Shown: positions 49,863-61,258, numbered from the stretch's first letter. The stretch is 64,000 nt of DNA from Leishmania martiniquensis (GCF_017916325.1 NC_090155.1:161501-225500), one strand, 5' to 3'. Numbers and translations: made by a program. Notes: generated from the sequence alone by a model not told the origin.

Positions 49863-52800
49863 ATGGAGCGGCTGTCGATCATCCCGACGAGGGCGGAGCA
49901 CATCCTCCATAAACGCAGCGGAGCAGCAGCCCCTGCGACATCGTCTGTTTCCCCGTCTCACGCATCGGCTGCACACGTGGCGACAACCGTCTCCACAGCG
50001 GACCCACTTCAACGACGAAGCGACGGCAACTCTGATCGGGCACAGGTGACGGCTGGCGACGGGGCCACGCCTCGGTCGGTGTCGCCATCTGAGGCGGCCG
50101 CGTCTCCGGCCCCCACGTCACCCTTTCTTCGGCAGCGCCGTCTGCCGTCCATCCTTCTCGACAGCTGGGAATTCCGAAAGTTGGCCACGGAAGGGTCTGT
50201 GCTGGCGAACGCCATGGTCTCGTACGACGTCGATGACGACGGGCTCGAGGAAGTGATAGTGGGCACGACGGAAGGCCTCTTGTGCGTTGTGAAGCCAGAC
50301 TGCCGAGCACCGCTCTTCATGCGTGCGCTCGCGGCAACCATCTCCGTGGTGCTTTACACACCCATTCAGAGCCGCCTGGTCCTCGTAACTCTCGAAGGGC
50401 AGTGTGAGGTGACGGACCACTTCCTGAAGCCGACCCAGCAGCAGCGAACAGGCAGTGAGCCTGTCAACATGAATCCCACCACGTCCACGGAGGGGGCCGA
50501 CGGCGGTACTGCAGGCGCAGGGGGGCACCTGCATCAGGGAAGCGACAGCGCCAGCTCATTGCCGCGCACCTCATCTTCTCGCAATGGCGGTGCTCGATCC
50601 GTTGGCGGTGCTCGCGGCGGTGGCAGTGTCACGCCCTCTTCACACTCTACAGGCGGACCATGGAGCACGGAGAGCTTCATTCCGACCCATGTTTTTCACG
50701 TACCGTCGAACTGCCTCTGCGCAGACCTCTCGCCGGACAGAGACGCCGACCTTATCTTCCTCGGCTCGTACGATCGACGCCTCTACGTATATTCCATTGT
50801 CAGTGGCTCATGTCTGCTTTCCCTTTTTGTGCACGACCCCATCACCTCAGTGAAGGCGTTTGCCATTCCGACCTCCGCAGCAGACGTGCCAGCAGCCACG
50901 ACCTCGTCGCCCATATGCGCCTACGACCAGCGAGCCTTGACTCAGGTGGGCAGAGGTGGCAGCACTAGCGGGTCACGGAGAACACTCTCGAGCAGCAGCG
51001 CGGGCACCGGCGCCCCCGGGATGCTGGACGACTCCCCGCAGGAAGCGGAGACAACGCCGGACAGGGTGACAAAGACGTCTGCTTCCCAATATATTCCGCT
51101 TGTGTTCATCTCCACCCCTACGCACCTAATCCTCCTCCCTGCAGGGGTGAGCGATATCCAGCAATGGCGCAATATGCAGCCCAAGTCGGCGCACCTGCCC
51201 TTGACAGTGCAGCTCCGGAGCGACGATTCAGCACCGACGCTTTCGCAGTCGCAGCGACACCAGCTGCGCCACGAGCACACTCGTCGACGCTCCTCCATTG
51301 GCAGCGGCGAAGCAGCAAAGTTGAGGGCGTCCTCGGCGAGGTCGATGACGGCGGGTCGCGGCAGTCACCTGCGTGAGGGCGAGGCCTCCGTGCCATCCCA
51401 CATGGCGCGCGCGTGGATGACGTCCTCGCCTGCTCTGCGCCCGTCTCTGATCATGTCCGCGGGCGCCAGCGTCGGAGCCTGTGTGGAAGCGAATGCCTCG
51501 GGAGGGCAGGACTCAACTAGCACAGAGCTGCTTGGTGGAGCCACGACGGACTCGCGGAGCGACCGTGCTGGTGCACACACAGGAGAAGGGGGGCACACTT
51601 TAGATGCCTCGCTGCCAGCCACCACGGCAACGACGGAAGTAGCACCTGGTCTGGGGACTGGCTCACCTCTGAGTGGCAGTCGGTTGCGCCGCCAGGCTCG
51701 CAGGCGCGCTATCCAAGCAGCAGAGATGGGCCGGCCAGTTCTCGTGAAGCCTCTGTGGGCGCTGCGCATTGGAAGTCATACACTCGACGTGCCGCTTCTT
51801 CAGACAATGCCGTGCCCCGAAGACAGCCCAGTTGGTGACTTGGCCTCAGCGGCGCCCGCGCCCGCCGCTGTCGGAGGGGGACTGCAGTCTTCCTCGGCTA
51901 CTGAGGGCGCCGCGCAGGAGTCGGCCGCGGGCACCGCTCTTGACCACCCGCCAGCGCTTCGGCCCTACGGAGGCGCACAAGCTTCTGTCGCTTCAGCATC
52001 GGACTTTCTGTCTGGTGCGACAACCACTCAGCCAGGAGCGGACTCATCAGTTTTCTCCGTCAGCTCGCCGTCCTCCGTGTCGGTGATGCACGGGGGAGTC
52101 GCCACCAGCCACAACACTTGCAGCAGCGATCTCGCGCGGCACGACACTCTTGCACTATCTTCGCTGGCAGGCACTGCTGGCGTGACGCTTGAGCATGTAT
52201 GTCACCATATCAGTGGGCAGAGTGGCGATAGTAGGGAGGGCCGGGAGGCGTCCCAGCCAAGCCCGGCGCTATCAGCGGCTGTTGGGGCGGCAGAACGGAG
52301 CGTGCGGCGCTCGACTTTGCGCCGATCAAGCGATGTGCTGTCCCCACAGATGCAGCGGAATAGCCTAAAGCAGTGCACTGACGACGACGGCCAAGTCGCG
52401 GACGCCCAGTGTAGCAGCAGCGACGACGGTGACGAAGAAACAGACCTGCTGGGCAACGTTGGGGCCCTTAACTTTGGAGGAAGCGTTGCACCGGTGAGGC
52501 CTGAGAACCTCTTGGCGGACAGGGAGCAGAAAGAGGACGAAAGTGGTGACAGCGATAACGGAACGGTAGTGGATGAGCACATTGGGAACAGCAAGCTGGG
52601 TGCCAGTACCACAACCGCCTACAACAGCGGCAGTGATGCCTGCGACCGCAGCTCCAGTGGTGAAGTCGACGTGGACGTTTCGACCGGTGGACGACGTGTG
52701 CTGGCCAACAGCTCGACACGTGGCTCGCGACAACATCACCAAGGCGCAGGCACTGTCGAGTCTGCTCTAGTGGCGGACAGCGTGCCCCATCTGCGTGCAC

Positions 52801-54749
52801 AGAGTCTGCCGACAACGCTTCTGCCCCGAACGAGGGGATTGTACGGCTCCGACAATGGCGGCGGCGGCGACCGCGGTGGTAGCGGGCTGCTGAGAACCGC
52901 TTCAGCAACGACAGGAGCCGCACATTTGTCGCTGGAAGGCCTGCCAGAGCTGGATAGCGAGCGTCACCCGCGCCAACACCATCGATCAGCGACGGTGAGA
53001 AGACAAGGCGAGAGGGAAAATGACAGATTATCACGTGATCCTCGTCGACGGAGGCTAGGTTATCGTGAGAGTCGCGCGCAGCAGCACCCGTCGGCGCGTG
53101 GCACGTCTCCTTTTTCAGCCGCTGCCACATCAGTCCCAGACGGCGCGGATGTGCGACTGCCCACCTCGGTAGATGTTTCGGTGGGGGTGTCGCAGGTGGC
53201 GGTGGCGCTCAGCTGCGAGGATGGCCTTGCGCTGGAGCTGCGCTTTTCCGTCCTGCGACTCTCCGCTCTCTCACGACGCGAGCGGCGCCTGCCGCGAGGA
53301 ACGGTTCGACTTTACGACATGCAGTGCCCGCCATCCTCGCATGCCAGCGAGATTGCCGGCTGTGGCGCCATCAAAAACGCCGGCCCTGGGGTGAAGCTCC
53401 TACGCAGCGATGGCCCCGCCGCGTCTCCGGCCTCCCCGGGAAGCGCACGCTGCCTTCACCCGAGACGCAGCCACGGCTCAGAGCTGCCGCGCCATCGACG
53501 CACGGGAGCATCACAGGCCACGTACATCATATATTTGCCGGCGCCAGCAACCGCGCTAACAGGGATGGCAGCCGCACCACCATTGCAGTCTCATCTGTCT
53601 GGCGCGCCTCCCGCATCCATGCGTCATCGGCAGCGCAGTCGGAGCGGCCGCCGCGGCTGCGGAGACATTGGTGGTGCTCTGGTAGCGACGGCAGCAATGA
53701 GCACACCTGTAACCGTCAAGGTCACCAGTGCCGTGGGATCGACGTTGGCGGCGGACGACACGGGGTGCTTCGCATCAGTCGCCGTGGAGCATTGCCGTAA
53801 GGGCGCGGCTGGTAGTTCGACCGGCAGAGACGGCCATGGTGCATCGTTGCAGCGTCACGGGGAGGACACCATGGTGCTGCGTGCCCAGTGCCTCTGGGCG
53901 GCGCGGCTCAGTGATAGCCCGCTCGTGCAACGCTCTCGCGTGTTTTGGGTTCGCGACAGCCACTCCCAGAACACATTTTGCACCGTGTTCGTGGCTGCCA
54001 ACGGCACCTGTTTTGCAGTTGACGGCGACGCCCTGTCCCTCGTGAAGTGCTGCGTGAAGGAGGACTGCAGCTCTTTCACGCTCATGGCCGGGCCTTGTTC
54101 CACGATGCCGATGCTGTCGACCAGGCCGAGTGTGGCGACGCTGCGGGACTCGTCCGCAGACACGTCTGCTTTTGCCCAAGATGGGGTGCCGAACGGCTTG
54201 TCGGCAGGCTCCTCTGCGTCCACCGTGACCCTCAACCTTCTCCGTGGCGCGGTGGGGCGCACGGTCTCATGTGTGTGTGTTAGCATTGATGAGCTCTGCG
54301 TGTACTCTGTCGGGGAGGCGAATCAGCTGTGTCTACAACGCGACTGCGCGACTGATGTTTTGGTGGCCTCTGGTGCCAATGAGCCACTTTCGCTTCTCTC
54401 ACGGGGCTCACCGAGCAACAGCTACGCACGTGGGGTAAAAGCTGCCGTCGCACCTGCTGCTCGATCGACGCAGGCGACGGATGCTAAGGCGGCATCCCTC
54501 TCATCCTCCGTAGACCCGGAGGAGCAAGAGCTGCTGGGCCAACTCGCCGTGCGGCTTCGTCATTATGAGCAGTGCGCAAGCGCCCCTTCTCACCATGGCA
54601 GTGCTGCAGGTGCTGGTGCGGCCTCGGGAAGCGAGACAGCCGTCGAGGTGGATGAAGAGGTGCTCATGCGCGTGAAGCAGATGCTGCTCTATGCCTATTC
54701 GGAGCGCGAGTGGGAGAAGTTGCAGTCCATCGCGCAAAGTCGGGCGTGA
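49863..54749 (+). CDS. Very large ITFG2-like protein with FG-GAP-type repeats
   Basis: The 1628-residue protein has folded blocks set in long disordered inserts. The first (about residues 95-200) reads LANAMVSYDVDDDGLEEVIV then GTTEGLLCVVKPD, with the calcium-loop-like D122-x-D-D-D-G127. The second (about 270-320) reads NCLCADLSPDRDADLIFLGS then YDRRLYVYSI. These match successive blades of ITFG2, a beta-propeller with FG-GAP repeats, including the order of the motifs. Weaker later matches are VKPLWALRIGSHTLDVPLLQ near 628 and LWAARLSDSPLVQ near 1346. In animals ITFG2 is a subunit of KICSTOR, which tethers GATOR1 and lets amino-acid status control TORC1. The inserts are Ser/Gly/Asp-rich and make it far longer than ITFG2 (about 447). 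The start follows a splice acceptor by 15 nt. Homology is probable; function is inferred. Confidence 0.6.
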   Translation: MERLSIIPTRAEHILHKRSGAAAPATSSVSPSHASAAHVATTVSTADPLQRRSDGNSDRAQVTAGDGATPRSVSPSEAAASPAPTSPFLRQRRLPSILLDSWEFRKLATEGSVLANAMVSYDVDDDGLEEVIVGTTEGLLCVVKPDCRAPLFMRALAATISVVLYTPIQSRLVLVTLEGQCEVTDHFLKPTQQQRTGSEPVNMNPTTSTEGADGGTAGAGGHLHQGSDSASSLPRTSSSRNGGARSVGGARGGGSVTPSSHSTGGPWSTESFIPTHVFHVPSNCLCADLSPDRDADLIFLGSYDRRLYVYSIVSGSCLLSLFVHDPITSVKAFAIPTSAADVPAATTSSPICAYDQRALTQVGRGGSTSGSRRTLSSSSAGTGAPGMLDDSPQEAETTPDRVTKTSASQYIPLVFISTPTHLILLPAGVSDIQQWRNMQPKSAHLPLTVQLRSDDSAPTLSQSQRHQLRHEHTRRRSSIGSGEAAKLRASSARSMTAGRGSHLREGEASVPSHMARAWMTSSPALRPSLIMSAGASVGACVEANASGGQDSTSTELLGGATTDSRSDRAGAHTGEGGHTLDASLPATTATTEVAPGLGTGSPLSGSRLRRQARRRAIQAAEMGRPVLVKPLWALRIGSHTLDVPLLQTMPCPEDSPVGDLASAAPAPAAVGGGLQSSSATEGAAQESAAGTALDHPPALRPYGGAQASVASASDFLSGATTTQPGADSSVFSVSSPSSVSVMHGGVATSHNTCSSDLARHDTLALSSLAGTAGVTLEHVCHHISGQSGDSREGREASQPSPALSAAVGAAERSVRRSTLRRSSDVLSPQMQRNSLKQCTDDDGQVADAQCSSSDDGDEETDLLGNVGALNFGGSVAPVRPENLLADREQKEDESGDSDNGTVVDEHIGNSKLGASTTTAYNSGSDACDRSSSGEVDVDVSTGGRRVLANSSTRGSRQHHQGAGTVESALVADSVPHLRAQSLPTTLLPRTRGLYGSDNGGGGDRGGSGLLRTASATTGAAHLSLEGLPELDSERHPRQHHRSATVRRQGERENDRLSRDPRRRRLGYRESRAQQHPSARGTSPFSAAATSVPDGADVRLPTSVDVSVGVSQVAVALSCEDGLALELRFSVLRLSALSRRERRLPRGTVRLYDMQCPPSSHASEIAGCGAIKNAGPGVKLLRSDGPAASPASPGSARCLHPRRSHGSELPRHRRTGASQATYIIYLPAPATALTGMAAAPPLQSHLSGAPPASMRHRQRSRSGRRGCGDIGGALVATAAMSTPVTVKVTSAVGSTLAADDTGCFASVAVEHCRKGAAGSSTGRDGHGASLQRHGEDTMVLRAQCLWAARLSDSPLVQRSRVFWVRDSHSQNTFCTVFVAANGTCFAVDGDALSLVKCCVKEDCSSFTLMAGPCSTMPMLSTRPSVATLRDSSADTSAFAQDGVPNGLSAGSSASTVTLNLLRGAVGRTVSCVCVSIDELCVYSVGEANQLCLQRDCATDVLVASGANEPLSLLSRGSPSNSYARGVKAAVAPAARSTQATDAKAASLSSSVDPEEQELLGQLAVRLRHYEQCASAPSHHGSAAGAGAASGSETAVEVDEEVLMRVKQMLLYAYSEREWEKLQSIAQSRA

Positions 54750-56224
54750 ATGTGTCTGTGCTGGGGGCAGGGTGGGGGGACGCATGTGCGTGGGCGACGA
54801 GTTTCACGCGTCCCTGCGCAACCCTGTCCACCAAAAGGAGGCAGACGGAACGCGATCGGGAAACCAAAAAGGAGTCGGAAGGGCTGCCGCTATTGAGTAT
54901 GTGAGCCGCAGCCGTCTCTGCATGGCGTGGTAGCCGGGAAGTGACGGCAAGCGTGTGAGGACGGTAGAAAGGGCATCCGTCGTTTGATGAGAAGCGAACC
55001 TGTCGTCATGAGGTCTCTCACGAGGTTGCTGGATGACGGCGAAGGGTGGGTGGAAAGAAGGTGCTGCCGCCGAGGACGAATGAGAGATGGGCTGCCCATG
55101 GGAAGCGGTGATGGGGGCATGGCCTCGCGTTTCGGCGCCCTCTACATCATCCTTGCCATCCTCTACGTCCCCTGCCCTCCCTCGCGGCATGCCTCCTCTC
55201 AAGCACGTGGTTCCTCCGCTGCTCCCTCTTCCTGTTGCACCATTCCCTCCCCCTCTCCTCCTCCGGACCTCCTTTCGCCGTTTGGGTGACCACCATTGAC
55301 ACGTCGCCATGCGTACATACGCGTATGGGCCACTACAGGGCGCACGCTTGGCTCTCCAAAGCAGAAGAAAGGCTTCTTCCGCTATCAGGGGTGGAGGTGG
55401 TGGGGTGATAAAACTGCACGAGCGCATCTGTAGACAACATCGAGCTACAGCAGTGCCTCTCACACGCAGGCGCGAATAGAGAGAACAACGACGACGCAGC
55501 CTCACATGTTTGGGCATTTCATCCACATAGAAGCCACCCACACCTTTCACTCGGGCACTCACGGCAGCTCTCCCTCCCTTTACCCTCACTGTCAAGCGTC
55601 CGCGCCCCGAGCAGAGGACTTTTTTTTTCAGTTTGTATCATCCTCGCACGGCCATAGTTGAACGGAGGAAGAGGGAGAAGACCGACTGTGCTTTAGGTGT
55701 TGCCTCAAAGCCGCCGCGACCCCACCACCGACACACCCATACACCCCGCCCCTGCGCGTGTGCCGCCACCTTTTTGGTGATGTGTGGCGCCTCGCGGTCC
55801 CTTTTGTTCATCTTTTATATTTTTTTCTGCCCCGTTTCGTATTGTCTTTGCATCTTCTGTGCTTCTACTCGTCTCCTGCCTCCCACCCATCCGCTTACCA
55901 TTGAATCCGCTCCCTCCCTCCCACTCATCCGTCGCCGCGTCCTGAAGGCTGCGCGTTTGTGGTCCCCCCTGCGCTCCTCGCTGATGAGGCTGCGTTGGTG
56001 GACTCCTTTTTTTTTCGTTGAAGCGCAGGAAACAGATCCGCCGTCCTCCTTCCTCCTGCCGTAGGGCCTTTGCGCCCTCACCATCCCCATCCCCACCACC
56101 CCCATCACCACCCTCTCCCCTGAGCCCCCCCACAGAGGCGGAAGCACCACCAGGCAGGGCACTGCACTGCCGCGAATACAAAGCGGGGGGAGGGGCGGCG
56201 GCGGCGGCAGGATAATCAGCCACC
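54750..56224. other. Intergenic spacer
   Basis: No convincing gene in 1.5 kb. Pyrimidine-rich DNA dominates its second half: a T-run at 55621-55629, C/T tracts at 55900-55925 and a T-run at 56007-56015. AG 56022-56023 and AG 56063-56064 are both possible acceptors for the next gene. Confidence 0.5.
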
Positions 56225-59200
56225 ATGATGCCGATGGCGATAAGATCACTGCCACCGCTGGATGCAAACGGCTCTTCCTTGTCGCACGGTGCACCGTCAG
56301 CGGCTCTGCGACGTACCGGCAGCGGTGATGGCGGAAGCACCACCAGCGCCATGGCTGCAATCATTGGCGACGGCGCACGTGTCTCGGGGCGCCCGACCGA
56401 GGTCAGGCACAGCCATCACAGTCGCTCGCACAGCAAGCCGCGACCCGCGTCGTCGTCTCCGCCCCGTCCGCCTGCCACCGATGTGCGACCCGTCGGAGAA
56501 GAGCATGGAAACCGTGCGGTGAGGGCGCGCCCGACCATCGTGGGCGGCGCGGCCTCGCGGACAAAAGCTGCTCTTGGCGCCTGCGAGGAACACGTGGGAG
56601 ACATCTTCAGAGCCGTACATGCCCCAGCGCCGCACAACAGTACCGCATCCCCTGCCTTGGCCACATGCTTGATGCCTTCAACTCTACCTCGGCGTGCTGA
56701 AATATCGGATGCTCCTCCTCACCTGAGTGTGGCGGCAGCCTCTTTCGCACCCACCACGACCGTGAAGGTGTCCGAGCGGCACCTGACACCCGCTGATAAG
56801 ATGAATGCCGGGCTGCGTCGCTCGTCGATGGCGCGGCTGCGGACTCGAATGAAAGTATCGCAGAAGGAATCAGAAGCTGCAGTGCCCTCCGATCCCATAA
56901 CCCCCACCACGCCATGCGAATCGGATGCCACTGCTGCTGAGCCGCCGCACTCAACGCCACACGGAAAGATAGCAGAAGAGCAAGCGCCCTGCTCCGATCG
57001 ATCTACTCCGCCGAGCGTTGTTCTGGCGCGTTCGCCATCCCCGCCGCCTGCGGAGGTAGCGTCGCTGATGGGAAGTGGAGTGATCGCAGAAAAGCTCACC
57101 ACCCCGGCGACGCTCTCGGTCGGCGCTGCCAAAGTGCTGCCACACGGCCTGCAATCCCCCAGTGCCATTACAGACCTCGGCGCAGTACCGCTCGACTATT
57201 CAGGACTGAGCAGCGTGGAGATGGGCCTTGGGAACCATGTCAGTCCCACTCGACATCCCCATCCGCAGCTGAAGCTCTCCGCTTCGTTGGCCGGGCAGCA
57301 AGCCGATCAGATGGCCAGCAGCCACGCCGGAAGCTTGACGCAGACGAATGCCCCGTTTCACGCGCTGCAGTTTATGGCTGTGGTGGCGACCGATCCCATC
57401 GCGCCGCCGCCACTTTCGAGCCGCAGCGAAGAACCGCCTCCCCCGCGCGATCCACACCAATGCCACGACCTCCGAGTCTACGGAAACTTTGTACCAGGCA
57501 GCGAGACGGACAACGAGGCTGGCGACGGTGTCCCCGTACGCTGTCAGCCCGCCCGCCCTACAAACGGAGCCGCCGGCGGCCGCTCCATCATCTCTTCTCC
57601 GACAGCTGGCGACTGCGAGCTGCAGTCGCTCATCGTGTGCCCCTTTGCCCTCGCTGGCTGCTGCGTCGAGGGCGCTCACAGGATCGCCGACCTGCATAGA
57701 GGCTCCACGCTCCATCATCACCTCATGGCAGTCACAAAGCATGTGCAGCGGATGCGAAGACGGCAGCAGGAGCTCGAGCAGCTCGTGCTTGGGCTGCAGC
57801 AGCAGCTGCACGCGCAGGCGCTAATGCGTCGCGAAGCGGGGGAGACCTTAGAGCCGGCTCAGCAGCGCCTTACTGACAGCTCCTGCGTGCCATTCAGCTC
57901 ACAGGGGCCGCTACTGGGCAGGCGCGGTGATCTCGTGCTGGCATCCGCCAGTGAAAGCAACAGGCGAGGCGTCGAGGCGGATATCAAGGCGCTCCCACGA
58001 GACGTTAGCATCTGCGAGCGACTTGTGGCAAACTACGGCATGAACAACGAGGACGTGGACAGCGCTGTAAGGAACGCTTGTAGAGACCATGCCGGTGGCG
58101 GGTCGCGCGGGTGCCGGACAGGACCAGCATACGGATCCCGAAGGCAACGTAGTGCCAGCCCCAGTATCTGCGGCGGTGGCGACGGCAGGGATCGCGTCGG
58201 AACGTTCGCGCTCCAGTTGCGCTTGCTCACATCAGCAGGGCAGGAGAAGCTGGATGTGAGGAGCGCTCTATCAAGAACAAGCGGATCACCGGCTCGTGTG
58301 CAGCACGGGCGGAGGTCGGTGCCGAGTGCGATGCCGACGACTACAACGCACAAGGCGACCGTACTGGGCGTGCAGGGACGACGCGGGAGGATGCGTTGTG
58401 CATCCGCACCAAAGCAGAAGCAGCAAGAGCAACGGCGAGGCAGCACAAAACGAGAGGATGCGCTGCGCTGTGCCTTGCAGCCGCATGATCTACACAGCGA
58501 CGCACTTGAGCACGTCGCTTGTAGTGCAGTGGATGGGCAGGACAGAGGTAATGCGCACAAGGGTGCCCCGACGAGGCGCGTCGCGGGAGCGTTCTCAGCG
58601 CTGAGTCCCTCAACTGTCGAGTGCAGCGCTGAGAGCGTTGACTCACCATCGCGGCCCAGCAGGTCTGCAATGTCACCTCACGTCTGCTACGGCGCCTGCC
58701 CGTCGCAGCAGCCCGGCGCAGGGGGCAGTACCGAAGTCAGCGGGATGAGTAACGTACCGCCTTACCAAATCCCGAACGAGTCCATGAGCCCCATTAGCAG
58801 CGCCTCCCTCGACCTCGACGACCACGAGGACGACACCGACGCTGGCGTCATGCGCCAGCAGCTCATGAGCCTGGCCCCAATGGAGGTTCCCGTGACTATC
58901 AGAGCCGATGAGGGCTCTCTCACTGACTGTACGGACCAGACCGGTGCGCATGTGATGCATAAGCTAGGCCTACAAGCGTCCCCTGGCGCGTCGCCTCGCT
59001 CGGCGCCTTCGCTAGTGAGCGTGACGTATCGGCCTTCTGAGCTCGCCCAGGCGAAAGGCGGCGATGCCAAGGGAGCTGCGTATTTCACAGATCGACTCAC
59101 ACTAACAAGTCACGCAAGTGCGTCGGTGGTAAAGGATAGACAGGTGCAACCCAAAGTCGCGGCGGCGCCGCCTTTCGTTGGCAGCTTGCGGATTGCGGCT

Positions 59201-59869
59201 CCCCTCCAGCGGCCGATGCTAGTGCGCAAGTCAGACGTCGCGCCACCGCCACCACCTAATCGCGGGGGCGCTGATCAAAGTCATGTGCATCTCCCACCCG
59301 TAATGTCGCCTCCCACCACCTTTTTAGCGCCTGCGTTTCCTATCACCGACACCTCCAGCATCCTCAGCAGGTCGGATGCCAAGCGACCACGGCAGATGAG
59401 CGCCCCGCAGAGCGATCACGCGCGTGTGCCGCTATCTCGCATCAATCCCAACGCATCATCATCACCCCTGTCCAGGAAGTCACCACTCGCAGTAGCAGCC
59501 GCCAGCGGAGGCTCCCGCACATATTGCAAAGGTATTCATGCCTCGTGCCTCGACGCCTTTACCGCTACGCCTTTGCGGGAGTCGGCTGCGGAGCGATGTG
59601 TTGTTTCAAAGCAGCCCTCTATTCACGCGCACAGCTGCCGCATCGATGGCGACGAGGCGGGGGAGCACACCTGTGGCTTCGCTGGGAGTGTAGAGTACGC
59701 GCTTGGTGTTCCTCGCAAGAGCGTAAGACGTGGAAGGGGGTCACAGACACGCCCTGACGCCGCCGTGCGCCTCCCATCACACGCGACAAGTGTGCTCTCT
59801 CCCGAGGAGGCCGCCGACCAGGGGGCGGCGCTGCACCACTTCGGCCTCCCTCCCAGGCGAGAGGCATAG
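56225..59869 (+). CDS. Mostly disordered protein with a TRAF-type zinc finger
   Basis: The 1214-residue product is largely Ser/Pro/Ala-rich and lacks folded domains except near its middle. At about residues 464-500 the segment VCPFALAGCCVEGAHR, followed by DLHRGSTLHHHLMAV, has the C-x6-C ... H-x6-H layout of a TRAF-type zinc finger. A coiled coil follows at about 503-545 (KHVQRMRRRQQELEQLVLGL), the usual TRAF finger-plus-coil arrangement. No RING finger or MATH domain is visible, so it is not a classical TRAF ligase. It may be a scaffold or adaptor. The open frame is long and codon use is uniform, so coding is certain. The start is the first of two adjacent ATGs. Confidence 0.75.
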   Translation: MMPMAIRSLPPLDANGSSLSHGAPSAALRRTGSGDGGSTTSAMAAIIGDGARVSGRPTEVRHSHHSRSHSKPRPASSSPPRPPATDVRPVGEEHGNRAVRARPTIVGGAASRTKAALGACEEHVGDIFRAVHAPAPHNSTASPALATCLMPSTLPRRAEISDAPPHLSVAAASFAPTTTVKVSERHLTPADKMNAGLRRSSMARLRTRMKVSQKESEAAVPSDPITPTTPCESDATAAEPPHSTPHGKIAEEQAPCSDRSTPPSVVLARSPSPPPAEVASLMGSGVIAEKLTTPATLSVGAAKVLPHGLQSPSAITDLGAVPLDYSGLSSVEMGLGNHVSPTRHPHPQLKLSASLAGQQADQMASSHAGSLTQTNAPFHALQFMAVVATDPIAPPPLSSRSEEPPPPRDPHQCHDLRVYGNFVPGSETDNEAGDGVPVRCQPARPTNGAAGGRSIISSPTAGDCELQSLIVCPFALAGCCVEGAHRIADLHRGSTLHHHLMAVTKHVQRMRRRQQELEQLVLGLQQQLHAQALMRREAGETLEPAQQRLTDSSCVPFSSQGPLLGRRGDLVLASASESNRRGVEADIKALPRDVSICERLVANYGMNNEDVDSAVRNACRDHAGGGSRGCRTGPAYGSRRQRSASPSICGGGDGRDRVGTFALQLRLLTSAGQEKLDVRSALSRTSGSPARVQHGRRSVPSAMPTTTTHKATVLGVQGRRGRMRCASAPKQKQQEQRRGSTKREDALRCALQPHDLHSDALEHVACSAVDGQDRGNAHKGAPTRRVAGAFSALSPSTVECSAESVDSPSRPSRSAMSPHVCYGACPSQQPGAGGSTEVSGMSNVPPYQIPNESMSPISSASLDLDDHEDDTDAGVMRQQLMSLAPMEVPVTIRADEGSLTDCTDQTGAHVMHKLGLQASPGASPRSAPSLVSVTYRPSELAQAKGGDAKGAAYFTDRLTLTSHASASVVKDRQVQPKVAAAPPFVGSLRIAAPLQRPMLVRKSDVAPPPPPNRGGADQSHVHLPPVMSPPTTFLAPAFPITDTSSILSRSDAKRPRQMSAPQSDHARVPLSRINPNASSSPLSRKSPLAVAAASGGSRTYCKGIHASCLDAFTATPLRESAAERCVVSKQPSIHAHSCRIDGDEAGEHTCGFAGSVEYALGVPRKSVRRGRGSQTRPDAAVRLPSHATSVLSPEEAADQGAALHHFGLPPRREA

Positions 59870-59944
59870 GGGCGACAGAACCTCGGGCAATGCGTGCCAT
59901 GAGGATGTTGGGAAAGCCGCAGGTAAAGCGGTGGGTGATGTGGC

Positions 59945-59957
59945 GGGGGGGGGGGGG
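59945..59957 (+). repeat. 13-G homopolymer
   Basis: A run of 13 G lies in the 3' UTR of the TRAF-finger gene. Such runs are prone to assembly and sequencing error. Confidence 0.9.
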
Positions 59958-61258
59958 TAAATGCGGATGAGGTGTAGAGGAGTCGAACGGGGGGGGCGTT
60001 GAGGGAGAGCACGGCGGGAGAAAAAGAAGAGAGACGAGTGGCTGGTCAGCGTCGCTCAAAGGGTGCCGCCCTTGCGTGTGCCCTTCCCCCTTCCACTATC
60101 TGCCCTTGTGCCGGTGAGGATGTGCGTCGCGAACCTTTTGCCTCACCCCCCTCTTCCTCGCCCTCTCCCCTCCTGCACCCCTTTCCTCGCAGGCGTGCGC
60201 GACTCGGCGCTGCTCCATTTTTTCCCTTCTGCGTTGCCGTGTCGCTGCACCACAGCGCGGCGCTCGTCATCATCGTACTCCCTTTCTCCTCTTGTTAGAT
60301 CCGCTGACAGTGCTAGAAGGCCCGTGGACCCGCACAGGCACACAAGCACACGCACACACACACATACAGAGATGCCCAACAGTAACTAGAACTTGCAGCT
60401 CTGTCGGAGTGGCCAGCGCATGCTTGCCGGGCAAAGACACTCGAGGAGAAGAGCGCCTACGCTTTCCCCTCTTCTCTGGGGTATCTCCCTGGGCCTCACT
60501 CAATGTGTACCGCAACTTTAAAGAGCACTCTCCGGAATACAAGCCTATAGGATACCTGCGAGTACAAGCGCCATGTGCCGATACTCTGTTCCGTTCCTTT
60601 TCACGTGGACACCCCCCTTCCTCACACTCATTCCCCTCCTCTCCATCTCTGCCTCTTCCTTCGCCTCCCCTCACCCTCCGACTCCCACCCGACTAGCACC
60701 GCCACCACAGCAATAACAACGGTCACGCCCCATCAACACACCTCCCTGTCAGTGCTGTGGCAGAGGAGCACACGCGCACGCACATACAGACGCTCATCAC
60801 CCATATAGACAACCCTTCCGCTCTCCCTCCGCCTCCCCCCTTCGTTTGCCTTTCGAGTGCGTGGGAGCTTTACCCTTTTCGGGGAGTTGCCCTGCAGGGA
60901 CTGACAAGCCGCCGCCCGCCTTTCGCCTATCGTAAGGAGGGGAGAGAGGAGGAGGAGGGTGGTGCCGCGTGCAACCGCATTGGTAAGTGTGTGCGTGTGT
61001 GTCTGTGTACGCTTGTTCCTCTCAAGTCATGCGCACCTTTTTGCTGCCCTGGCCTCTTCCGCACCCTCACCACCACACGCATACCTCTTCGCTTCCCCGC
61101 TCCCTCGTTGTCTTGGGCGCAGCCTCTGTGAAGAGAAACAGTTGAGCCAGCAGCGGCACAATCTACTTCGGCACAGGAACGCCTCTCCATCGCCATCGTT
61201 CTCTACGCCGCCCCGCCTCCCCCCTCCATCCACCTCGGCGCGCTCTCTCCCCCTTTTC

